Part shown: piece after piece, positions 6,934 to 13,646 of the stretch | Layout of the letters: every line of letters begins with the position of its first letter | Position numbering within the stretch: position 1 is the stretch's first letter | DNA from: Methylobacterium amylolyticum | GTDB taxonomy: Bacteria; Pseudomonadota; Alphaproteobacteria; Rhizobiales; Beijerinckiaceae | DNA length: 32,788 bases | Direction of reading: 5' to 3' | Assembly: GCF_030700245.1 (NCBI RefSeq) | Contig: NZ_JAUYZI010000056.1 | Span: forward strand, 1 to 32,788 | Translations under genes and position numbers: made by a program | Notes under the pieces: model-generated | The model's database searches: none | The model's input: only the letters and a program-made list of their open reading frames with translations | Told to the model about the DNA's origin: nothing

Positions 6934-7915
6934 GATCCTGCCGGCCGAACTGCCCGGAAATCCCGGTGGGTTGCCCGTCGAGGCTGCGGCACTCGTCCGG
7001 ACCTATCAGCGCGCCTCGAAGGCCGACGCGACCGTGCGGGCCTACACCTCGGACGCGCGGGTGTTTCAGGGCTGGTGCGTTCGGTACGGGTTCCGACCTC
7101 TGCCGGCGACGGCCGAGGCGGTCGCGGCCTTCATCGTGGCGGAGGCGGAGGGGGGTAGGGCGGCCTCGACGCTCGGCCGGCGGCTCGCTGCGATCCGCTA
7201 CGCGCACAAGCTCGCCGGCCAGCCGGACCCGACGGACGACGAGGGCGTGCGGGCCACGATGGCGGGCGCCCGGCGCAAGCTGCACGTCCGGCCCGTGAAC
7301 CAGAAAGCCGCGGCAACGGTCGACGTGGTGCAGATCCTCCTTGCCCGGGCGCCGGACACCCTGACGGGAAAGCGGGACCGGGCACTATTGGCGCTGGGCT
7401 TCGCGGGCGCGTTCCGCCGGTCCGAGCTGGTGGCGCTGGATGTGGCCGATCTGGTCGAGGATCCCGAGGGCCTGCGCGTGCGGATCCGGCGCTCGAAGAC
7501 GGATCAGGAGGGCAGGGGCCTGGAGAAGGCGATCCCGCATGGGCGCTTCGTCCGGCCGGTGGCGCTGGTGCGGGCGTGGCTCGACGCGGCGGGGATCACG
7601 GTGGGGCCGGTGTTCCGCCCCATCTCGCGGTCGGGAAACGTGCGAGGGCCGGACAAGGCGACGGGCGAGTTACCCCGCCTGACCGATCGGGCTGTGGCAG
7701 ACATCCTGAAGGGCTACTGCCGGGCGGCCGGGCTCGATGCGGCGGCGTTCGGGGCGCACAGCCTGCGGGCCGGGTTCATCACCACGGCCGCGGAACGCGG
7801 GGCAGACCTCGCGCGGATCATGGAGCAGTCGGGGCACCGGGATCCGGCGACGGTGCTCGGGTACATTCGCAGGGCGAACCTGTTCAAGGGGCACGCCGGG
7901 AGCGGGTTTCTGTAG
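6917..7915 (+). CDS. Tyrosine recombinase (phage-type integrase)
   Basis: A 332-aa site-specific recombinase. The N-terminal SAM-like core-binding domain (about residues 20-125) precedes a catalytic domain with all expected residues: R167 (in FRRSEL), K194, H281 and R284 (HSLRAGF), H307 (SGHRD) and the nucleophile Y316 (LGYIRR). It should therefore be active in strand exchange for integration or excision. The start at 6917 follows AAGGGTG and avoids a long Arg-rich extension that shadows the upstream gene. No attachment site or tRNA gene was found beside it. Substrate (phage, plasmid or other element) is inferred from context only. Confidence 0.92.
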   Translation: MPTTPEILPAELPGNPGGLPVEAAALVRTYQRASKADATVRAYTSDARVFQGWCVRYGFRPLPATAEAVAAFIVAEAEGGRAASTLGRRLAAIRYAHKLAGQPDPTDDEGVRATMAGARRKLHVRPVNQKAAATVDVVQILLARAPDTLTGKRDRALLALGFAGAFRRSELVALDVADLVEDPEGLRVRIRRSKTDQEGRGLEKAIPHGRFVRPVALVRAWLDAAGITVGPVFRPISRSGNVRGPDKATGELPRLTDRAVADILKGYCRAAGLDAAAFGAHSLRAGFITTAAERGADLARIMEQSGHRDPATVLGYIRRANLFKGHAGSGFL

Positions 7916-8124
7916 CGTGTTCTTGCCCGACTGGAGTGGCCTACGATCGTCCGTGTTGTTGTCTGGGGCGAGACGATTGCGCTGTCTGTGCATCAGCAGT
8001 CGAAGTCGGTCTGGCTTGCCCGCGGTGAGTATAGGGGAAAGTCATACGAGGGTAAGGGCAGAAGCCCAAACACAGCGGCGGCTAGCTGGCGCGAGCAAGC
8101 TCGCTATTTCTCGAATTGATTGCG

Positions 8125-8361
8125 TTAGGCGTCTGCCACCTTCTCGAAAAACGTCGCCGATAAGCCGGCAGCGGTGGCATTTAGAGTATCCGCGATCTGC
8201 CGGGCGTGGTCGTAGCTGACCCCGGGCCGTAGCTCAATGCACAGATAGGCATCGCCGAACGCAGCTATGCCATCGTCTATCGGCTCCAGCGCCAGGGACG
8301 GAACACCCTCGGCGTCCTCCTTTACGGCAAACCGGTATCGCCCGCGCTCAGTCCTCGCCAT
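8125..8361 (-). CDS. Small hypothetical protein
   Basis: A 78-aa product with an alternating strand/helix look and a C-terminal helix. GGAGG lies eight bases before the start at 8361, which is preferred to an earlier in-frame start at 8436 with Trp/Arg-rich sequence. It is the last gene of a minus-strand group of small genes. Family not recognised. Confidence 0.65.
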   Translation of the reverse strand: MARTERGRYRFAVKEDAEGVPSLALEPIDDGIAAFGDAYLCIELRPGVSYDHARQIADTLNATAAGLSATFFEKVADA

Positions 8362-8436
8362 CGCCGTTCCTCCGTTCCAGCGGCGAGCGTACCGCTGATC
8401 TGCCGCAGCGACCACGAGTGGCGGCCAGCGACGCAT

Positions 8437-8811
8437 TCAGTTTCGCGAGCGGGTGTTCCGCTCGTGGTCGGCCACCATGCGGTCGTTCGCCTCGCGCCGC
8501 TCGTCGCCCGTCATGCTCTCGAACCGGGCGCCGATCGCGGCGATGGCCTGCTCAATGTCATCGGAAACCACCTCGTAGGGCGGCCGCTGGCCGCGCAGCT
8601 CGTACTCGGATCGCACATCGTCCATGGCGATCGGTGGCTCGAACGGTGCAGCGGCCCATGCTCGGGTCGTGGCGGGCCACAGTTCCGCGAGTTGGTCGGC
8701 TGTCAGACCCTCATGTTGCCGTCCGCGAGAGAGGTAGGACCGAACCCGCTCCAGTTGCCCCTGCGCCATCGCGCCGTAGGCGATCAGCTTCGCCTCGTCG
8801 GGCATGGTCAT
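8437..8811 (-). CDS. Hypothetical protein of the DUF5681 gene group
   Basis: A 124-aa acidic, helical protein of unknown function. Its ATG overlaps the stop of the gene upstream by ATGA (8808-8811), so it is translated together with that gene and with the DUF5681 gene before it. Genes of this kind often stand near terminase genes in prophages, but no such function can be read here. Confidence 0.65.
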   Translation of the reverse strand: MTMPDEAKLIAYGAMAQGQLERVRSYLSRGRQHEGLTADQLAELWPATTRAWAAAPFEPPIAMDDVRSEYELRGQRPPYEVVSDDIEQAIAAIGARFESMTGDERREANDRMVADHERNTRSRN

Positions 8812-9074
8812 GCGGCTCTGACCCGGCCGGGCTGCCGGGCGAGATAGTCCGCGAGGAAGGTCCGCATGTCCTTGGCGACCTCCTGCTCGAACGGCTCCGG
8901 CGAAGCCGCGTAGCTGGCGATCATCGCGTCGTAGGTCGGGAAGTCGGCCGCCAGCAGGTTCATGTGCCGGATGACCTCATGCTCCAACTCCTCCTCCGAC
9001 ATGCGCGCCAAGGCGCTGTAGCTGGGGTCGCGCTCCAGCTTGACGATGCGGGTTTCCAACTCGCGCAGCCTCAT
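8808..9074 (-). CDS. Small helical hypothetical protein
   Basis: An 88-aa product. The first ~20 residues (LRELETRIVKLERD) have coiled-coil heptads, and the rest is helical and acidic. It overlaps both neighbours by ATGA, at 9071-9074 and 8808-8811. Family not recognised. Confidence 0.68.
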   Translation of the reverse strand: MRLRELETRIVKLERDPSYSALARMSEEELEHEVIRHMNLLAADFPTYDAMIASYAASPEPFEQEVAKDMRTFLADYLARQPGRVRAA

Positions 9075-9490
9075 CGCCGGGCGTCCTCGATCTCGGAGAG
9101 GCGCCGGTGCAGGTCGGCCGCGGTGATCGCCTCGATGTGGGCGGAGACGGCCTTGCCGATGTCGGCGGCCTCGCTGGGGGTGATGTCACCGTTGACCACG
9201 GCCCGCAGCAGCGCCTCGGTGGCCTTCGGCAGGTCGGCCGCGGTGTCGATCGGTGGCAGGTCGAAGGTGACGCTGCGGTCGCGGCGAGGCGCTAAGAGGC
9301 GGTCCAGGCACAGCTTCATCGCCGGGCCGTCGCCCTCCAGCGCCATCTCGATCGCGCGGCGGGACAGCTTCTCGGACTCGCCCTCGAAGATCGCCTCCAG
9401 GGCGAGGGTGGAGCGGTTGCGGGAGCCCTTGGGGCGACCGGCGGGGTTGCCGGAGCGGCCTTCTCCGAACTGGCTGTCCTCTCTGGGCAT
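9071..9490 (-). CDS. DUF5681 domain protein
   Basis: A 139-aa protein. Residues about 9-27 hold the basic signature G.SGNPAGRPKGSRNRS typical of DUF5681, a domain found in prophage and mobile-element proteins, often just before terminase or transposition genes. The remainder is helical. It may bind DNA as a terminase-small-subunit-like protein, but no terminase large subunit follows here, only two short genes joined by ATGA overlaps. Confidence 0.78.
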   Translation of the reverse strand: MPREDSQFGEGRSGNPAGRPKGSRNRSTLALEAIFEGESEKLSRRAIEMALEGDGPAMKLCLDRLLAPRRDRSVTFDLPPIDTAADLPKATEALLRAVVNGDITPSEAADIGKAVSAHIEAITAADLHRRLSEIEDARR

Positions 9491-9511
9491 CGGTCAAGCT
9501 TCCGGGCGGGC

Positions 9512-9530
9512 GGCCTGTAAACAACAGGCC
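9512..9530. other. Short hairpin before the DUF5681 gene
   Basis: A perfect 7-bp stem GGCCTGT / ACAGGCC with the loop AAACA lies 22 bases upstream of the DUF5681 start and beyond the stop of the gene at 9571. It could end transcription of that gene or act in the leader. There is no clear T run. Confidence 0.35.
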
Positions 9531-9570
9531 AAGAACAGGTCGGATGATAGATAGCACCGGCTATGAGGTT

Positions 9571-9777
9571 TCACGACTGGGGCTCCTTAGGCAGTGCCAT
9601 CAGAACGCGCAGCCCCTCGGCGAGCCCCTGAAGGGCGGCGGCTGCGGCCTGCTGGCGGACCTCGCGGGCGTCGTCACGGATCTCCAGCGTCACGGCCGCA
9701 GCCATCGCCATCTGGCGGGCGGTCTCGATGCCGGCGGCGAAGGCGGCCTGCTCGCGCGGGGTCATGGCGTTGGACAT
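9571..9777 (-). CDS. Small helical hypothetical protein
   Basis: A 68-aa Ala/Met-rich helical product. GAGGCG lies upstream of the ATG at 9777. It is divergent from the gene at 9834 with about 56 bp between them, probably a shared promoter region. Family not recognised. Confidence 0.55.
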   Translation of the reverse strand: MSNAMTPREQAAFAAGIETARQMAMAAAVTLEIRDDAREVRQQAAAAALQGLAEGLRVLMALPKEPQS

Positions 9778-9833
9778 CAAAGCGCGCCTCGCCTCTGATG
9801 GGCGGATGGACCAACCGAACCGAGCCCGCTGAA

Positions 9834-10112
9834 ATGCCTGATCCCGACCCGACCTTCACGGCCGAACAGGCGGCCCAGGCCAACACGGCCCTGCGCGCCG
9901 CCCTCGACCTGCCGCCTGAGGCGTTCCCGGTCGCGCAGTTCGTGGCGATGATCTCGGACGAGATCGAGCAGTTGCGCGCCGCCGGGCGCGACGACGAGGC
10001 CATTGCCCAGATCGTCCGGGAGAGTACGGGCGGCGTGCTGACCGCCGAGGACATCAGCGAACACTATGCGCCGCCAGAGGCGCGGGGCTGGGCTGGTCAG
10101 CACGGCGGGTAG
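9834..10112 (+). CDS. Hypothetical protein
   Basis: A 92-aa acidic protein with three predicted helices and the segment IAQIVRESTGGVLTAEDISEHYAPP near its end. The start follows the divergent promoter region. No known domain recognised. It resembles small conserved proteins of Methylobacterium, but this is an impression and not a match. Confidence 0.6.
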   Translation: MPDPDPTFTAEQAAQANTALRAALDLPPEAFPVAQFVAMISDEIEQLRAAGRDDEAIAQIVRESTGGVLTAEDISEHYAPPEARGWAGQHGG

Positions 10113-10229
10113 GCCACAAAGGCGGGCGCTCGGCGTGACATCGCCGCCGAACCGGCAACCGCTCGCGTGGCACCCGGAGACGCCCGTACCCAAATCGCAG
10201 CCCGGCTCAGACCTGAGACCGGGCACGCA

Positions 10230-10520
10230 ATGGCGAAGGTGAAACAGGATCACGGCTCCGGCGTCGATGCGATGGCGTTCGACCTGCTGGCGGACGCCTT
10301 CCTCGATGTGACCGGCGTGCTGATGCGCATCGACCCAGAGGCGACGCGGGATCTGCTGCGTCTGATCGAAGAGCGCATGGTCGCCTCGCTGGACAACACG
10401 GCGCGAACGCGAGGCGCGTCGGCGGAGGACGCGCAGACGAGAGCCATCGCGGTGTGGAAGGCAGGAACGACGATCAGGGCGGCCGGGTCGGCGCTGAGCG
10501 GGAAAACGTCGATCCAGTAG
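10230..10520 (+). CDS. Hypothetical protein
   Basis: A 96-aa helical protein. The ATG at 10230 is chosen over a GTG at 10167, but the ribosome-binding site is poor for both. The gene is convergent with the one at 10562-10825. Family not recognised. Confidence 0.5.
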   Translation: MAKVKQDHGSGVDAMAFDLLADAFLDVTGVLMRIDPEATRDLLRLIEERMVASLDNTARTRGASAEDAQTRAIAVWKAGTTIRAAGSALSGKTSIQ

Positions 10521-10561
10521 GAGCGGAGCGCACGCCCTGACGATGGCCATGAGATCGGCCG

Positions 10562-10825
10562 TCACGGTAGCAGCTCGCCCCACGCGCTGCGGAGGAGGGC
10601 AGCGCGAGCGTCGGCGCGCTCCGGTTCGGCCTCGGCGATCTCGTCCATGAGGGTGTCGAGGGCCTGGAGGCCACCGGCGGCGTCCGCCTCAATGCCCTTG
10701 CGGCGCAGGGCCGAGCGGAAGGCGATGGCGGCCGAGGCACCGAGGCCGTGGCGCTCGATGGCGTCGAGGAGGGTGATGACCGAGGCCGCGGTGACGGGCT
10801 TGGGGGCGACGGTAGCGCGGCTCAC
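10562..10825 (-). CDS. Hypothetical protein
   Basis: An 87-aa helical protein with a GTG start preceded by GAAGGA at a good distance. It faces the plus-strand gene at 10999 across about 170 bp that probably hold both promoters. Family not recognised. Confidence 0.58.
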   Translation of the reverse strand: MSRATVAPKPVTAASVITLLDAIERHGLGASAAIAFRSALRRKGIEADAAGGLQALDTLMDEIAEAEPERADARAALLRSAWGELLP

Positions 10826-10998
10826 GGCTGCATCCTTCGATTGACGCCGACAGTGAAGGGCGAACGGGGGGTGTGGTTAACTGATCCTTGTGAGGTCGGC
10901 CCCCAGCGTACCTCCTCATGAACGTGCTCCAGGCCGCGCCGTCCAACATCGTGGCCGCCTGTCCGAGCCGCTGACCGTCGTGGAGGAGGATCCGCCGT

Positions 10999-11232
10999 AT
11001 GCGACCCGCCGTAGGCGCCCCTGCCCCCTGTGCCTTCATGGACGAGTTGGTCAGCCTGCTCGGCGGGCCTCCCGCCGTCAGCCTCGCCGGGCATTTGGAT
11101 CGGCTGGAACGAGACGCGTACCTGCGCGGCGCGCCCGAGACGACGGTCGACGCGATCAAGAGCGCACAAGCCCTGGTGCGGCTGTCCGAGGCGCCGGTGA
11201 TGTTCGTCGTACGGTCTGACGCGATCCACTGA
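10999..11232 (+). CDS. Hypothetical protein
   Basis: A 77-aa product; GGAGGA lies about ten bases before the ATG. Predicted helix-strand mix, no known motif. It is followed directly by the gene at 11250, probably in the same message. Confidence 0.6.
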   Translation: MRPAVGAPAPCAFMDELVSLLGGPPAVSLAGHLDRLERDAYLRGAPETTVDAIKSAQALVRLSEAPVMFVVRSDAIH

Positions 11233-11249
11233 TGGGTGAAGGGGCAGCG

Positions 11250-11585
11250 ATGGATATCGGGGTGGCCGGCGGTGCTACGAGCGACGTGCACCGGCTGTCC
11301 GTCAGCATGTCGACGTTCGCGCGTCTGCTCGACCGCCGCGCTCCGGACGGCTCGCTGGTGCAAGCCGATCCTGCCCTCCTCAGAGCGGCAACCGAGGCGA
11401 TGCGCGCCGAATTGCGCCGCGTGAGCGACGGGTTGGCCAGCGAGCTGAACGGTCCCACGAACCCCGATCGGTCGCGCACAGAAGCTCTGAACGCCGCGGC
11501 GATCAAGCTCGATGACATCCTCGCGGTTCTCGAAGCCGCGGTCGACGAGACGGACGGCCTCTTGGCGATCTACCCAAACGGTTAG
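11250..11585 (+). CDS. Hypothetical helical protein
   Basis: A 111-aa product, mainly long helices with possible coiled coil. The ATG at 11250 has GAAGGGG five bases upstream. An earlier ATG at 11232 overlaps the previous stop as TGATG and is also possible. Family not recognised. Confidence 0.58.
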   Translation: MDIGVAGGATSDVHRLSVSMSTFARLLDRRAPDGSLVQADPALLRAATEAMRAELRRVSDGLASELNGPTNPDRSRTEALNAAAIKLDDILAVLEAAVDETDGLLAIYPNG

Positions 11586-11678
11586 GCGGTCGGTGCGACA
11601 GTCGATGCGGCCTGCGGCCCGCACGTGATCGGAAGGCGATCCGCGGAGCCACCGGGCTGCTCGCGGGGAAGTCGCACG

Positions 11679-12008
11679 ATGGAGAGACAGCGGGCCAACG
11701 GACCCGGCAAGCCGGGTCTGTCGCACCACATCCTGCCCGCCGCCGGCACGATGGTCGGCGTGTGCGTCACGCTGATCGGGCTCGTGAAGATCTACGAGAC
11801 GCGCGCCGGCCCGAGCCACGTCGACGAGTACGCGTCGCTCACCGCGGTCCTGTTCCTGGCGAGCGCGGTAGCGTCCTATTTGTCCCTGCGGCGCGCCGCC
11901 GACACCGGCCACGCCCTGCGGCTGGAGCGCTCGGCCGACGCCTGCTTCGCGCTCGGGCTTGTCGGCCTGTCGGTGATCGCGGTCATGTTCGCCTACGAGA
12001 CGATCTGA
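11679..12008 (+). CDS. Small inner-membrane protein with three helices
   Basis: A 109-aa protein with three hydrophobic segments at about residues 16-38, 51-70 and 86-107. GGGGAAG stands before the ATG at 11679. Function unknown; it does not show the compact two-helix form of a typical holin. It is convergent with the end of the replication operon. Confidence 0.65.
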   Translation: MERQRANGPGKPGLSHHILPAAGTMVGVCVTLIGLVKIYETRAGPSHVDEYASLTAVLFLASAVASYLSLRRAADTGHALRLERSADACFALGLVGLSVIAVMFAYETI

Positions 12009-12037
12009 CGAGGCCGGGCAGGCCAGGGCAGGACGGC

Positions 12038-12397
12038 TCATGCCGCGCCCCCGATGCCGCTCCACGCCATCTCCAGCACGATCGAGCGCCAGCCCGCATG
12101 GGTTGGGTCCATCTTGGCGACCTCGACGGTGAGGGCGACGAAGTCCTCGTTCGGGTTGGCGGCGTGGAGCACGTGGCCGATCCGGCACAGGTCGGCGCGG
12201 CAGGCAGTGTCGACCGGGTCCGCGGCGAGACCCGGCACGTCGAGGGCATCGGTGGCCTTGGGCGGCAGGGTATCGACCCAGGAGCGGCCGGTGCACCACT
12301 CGGGCTTGGCGGCGGCGGAGCGGTCACGCTCGCCCCGCACGACGATGCGCAGGAGGGCATCGGCGGCGGCTTCGATGCTGGGAGCGGGCTGGCTCAC
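12038..12397 (-). CDS. Hypothetical protein, last gene of the replication operon
   Basis: A 119-aa product with a GTG start that overlaps the previous stop (GTGA, 12394-12397). It has three cysteines (in EWCTG and ACRADLC) and a helical C-terminus. Family not recognised. Confidence 0.65.
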   Translation of the reverse strand: MSQPAPSIEAAADALLRIVVRGERDRSAAAKPEWCTGRSWVDTLPPKATDALDVPGLAADPVDTACRADLCRIGHVLHAANPNEDFVALTVEVAKMDPTHAGWRSIVLEMAWSGIGGAA

Positions 12398-12648
12398 GCT
12401 GCGCGCTCCATGCTGCCGATGAGGCGGCGCAGGCCGAATTCGCCGGAGCGGCGGTGATCAGGGTCCTGGGAGCCGAGCTGCCCGAGCATGTACGTGGCGA
12501 GGCGGCGATCGTGCCGCGTCACGGCGTCGATAGCGGCTGGGGTGATGCCGCGACGCTCGGCCTCCTCCCGACCGACTCGGATCATCGGGGCGGGGAAGGT
12601 CTCGCCGATGGCACGGACAGTGCCGGGGAAGGGGATGGGCTCGGGCAT
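12394..12648 (-). CDS. Hypothetical protein of the replication operon
   Basis: An 84-aa basic protein with AAGGA before its ATG and only nine bases after the gene before it. The basic second half (RHDRRLATYML and later RR pairs) could touch nucleic acid; this is inference only. Confidence 0.62.
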   Translation of the reverse strand: MPEPIPFPGTVRAIGETFPAPMIRVGREEAERRGITPAAIDAVTRHDRRLATYMLGQLGSQDPDHRRSGEFGLRRLIGSMERAA

Positions 12649-12657
12649 GGCAAATCC

Positions 12658-12915
12658 TTAGGCTGCTCGGGCGAGGGCGGCGTAGGCGGCCCAGATCTGG
12701 CGGCGGTCGTTGGCGGCCATCGCGTTGAGGGCGCGGCTCGCCGGCTCCAGGGCGTTCGGGTCGGTCTCGGCGCGGGCGAGGAGCCGGCACAGGTCGGCGG
12801 CGCGGGGGCCCGTGAGAAGGCGCGCGGTCTGGCGCAGGCTGCGCAGCCGGGCACGCTGCTCTGCGTGCTCAAGGTCGAGGGCGAAGGGCCCCCAGCGGTC
12901 GGCGGGGGCGATCAT
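12658..12915 (-). CDS. Hypothetical helical protein of the replication operon
   Basis: An 85-aa Arg/Ala-rich helical product. The start at 12915 gives an ATGA overlap with the preceding gene, better than a start five codons upstream. Family not recognised. Confidence 0.65.
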   Translation of the reverse strand: MIAPADRWGPFALDLEHAEQRARLRSLRQTARLLTGPRAADLCRLLARAETDPNALEPASRALNAMAANDRRQIWAAYAALARAA

Positions 12916-13646
12916 CGGCCGAACTCCCACCAGGGCAGGCCCTCGGGTTGGCCGGGCTTCTCGCGGTAGGTCAGGTGGCCGAATGAGATCTCCGTCGCCG
13001 TGATTGCGCGGACCGCGCCGCCGATCGGCAGGGCGAGCGCCCCGCAGGCATCGACGCGGACGATGCCGGCCTCGGCGTGAGCGCCGAACAACCGCGGGGC
13101 GGTCCAGCCCAGAGCCTCGGCCTGCTCACCGAACTCATTGAGGAACGCGACGGCGCGCGCGAGGACGCGCGACCACTCGCCGGACTGCGCACCAGTGCGA
13201 TCGTTGATCCGATAGCCAGGGCACGGCGGCCGAGCGGGGTCGAGGCGGGCGAGGCCGGCGCGCCAGAGGGCGAGGCCATCCACGGCCGGCAGCGGCCCGA
13301 CTTTCCCGGTTTCCCTCTCTTTTTCCGGATTTCTCAAGAGAGAACCGGAAAGGTATCCCTCTGCCGGCGCAGGCTTTTCCGGGGTTTCCGGTATTTCCGG
13401 TGTCCCCGCATATACCCCTCGCGCGCGCCCGCTCGCCCGCGCGCCCGCGCACGCCTGGACGTTTCTAATTTCGGGATTTGCATGCGCCTGTTTTTGCCGA
13501 CCGGAAATCCCGGAAATCCCGGAAATGTCTTTACAGTCAGCGGCTTGGCGTTCCGGTTGGTCCCTGTCGAGAACCGGAAAACCGGGATCGGCGGGCGCCT
13601 CATGCTGCTCGTGCGCCTCTTGGAACAGGGCGAACAGGTCGATCAT
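12912..13646 (-). CDS. Replication-operon protein with low-complexity linker and paralogous C-terminal domain
   Basis: A 244-aa protein. Residues 1-30 are acidic and helical. Residues about 40-110 form a Pro/Gly/Ser-rich, probably disordered linker with the short repeats SGISGISG and PEIPETPEKP. The C-terminal ~120 residues share GWTA..LFG.H, RVD.CGA, REKPGQ and WEF with the protein at 2994-3377. The gene starts with an ATGA overlap at the end of the primase-helicase gene. The linker-coding DNA carries nine CCGGAAA/TTTCCGG sites. Its position suggests a replication accessory role; no catalytic motif is visible. Confidence 0.78.
   Translation of the reverse strand: MIDLFALFQEAHEQHEAPADPGFPVLDRDQPERQAADCKDISGISGISGRQKQAHANPEIRNVQACAGARASGRARGVYAGTPEIPETPEKPAPAEGYLSGSLLRNPEKERETGKVGPLPAVDGLALWRAGLARLDPARPPCPGYRINDRTGAQSGEWSRVLARAVAFLNEFGEQAEALGWTAPRLFGAHAEAGIVRVDACGALALPIGGAVRAITATEISFGHLTYREKPGQPEGLPWWEFGR
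13322..13580. repeat. Array of nine CCGGAAA/TTTCCGG sites (candidate iterons or origin)
   Basis: TTTCCGG occurs at 13322, 13376, 13385 and 13394; CCGGAAA occurs at 13345, 13501, 13510, 13519 and 13574. The copies at 13501-13527 are three tandem 9-mers (CCGGAAATC, CCGGAAATC, CCGGAAATG). The left group mostly points one way and the right group the other, around an AT-rich patch at about 13461-13497. A given 7-mer is expected far less than once in 260 bp. Iterons plus an AT-rich segment inside a replication gene are known from phage origins. Function here is inferred; a repetitive protein linker is the simpler explanation. Confidence 0.5.

Noticed and set aside
7916..8124. Attachment site or tRNA beside the recombinase
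   Set aside because: No tRNA cloverleaf and no direct repeat of useful length with the right flank (30586-32600) was found by eye.
9071..9490. Terminase small subunit
   Set aside because: The DUF5681 motif is present, but no large terminase follows, so the packaging role is not supported.
13501..13527. Tandem 9-mers as a CRISPR array
   Set aside because: Units are only 9 bp, have no spacers, and lie inside a coding sequence; no cas genes.
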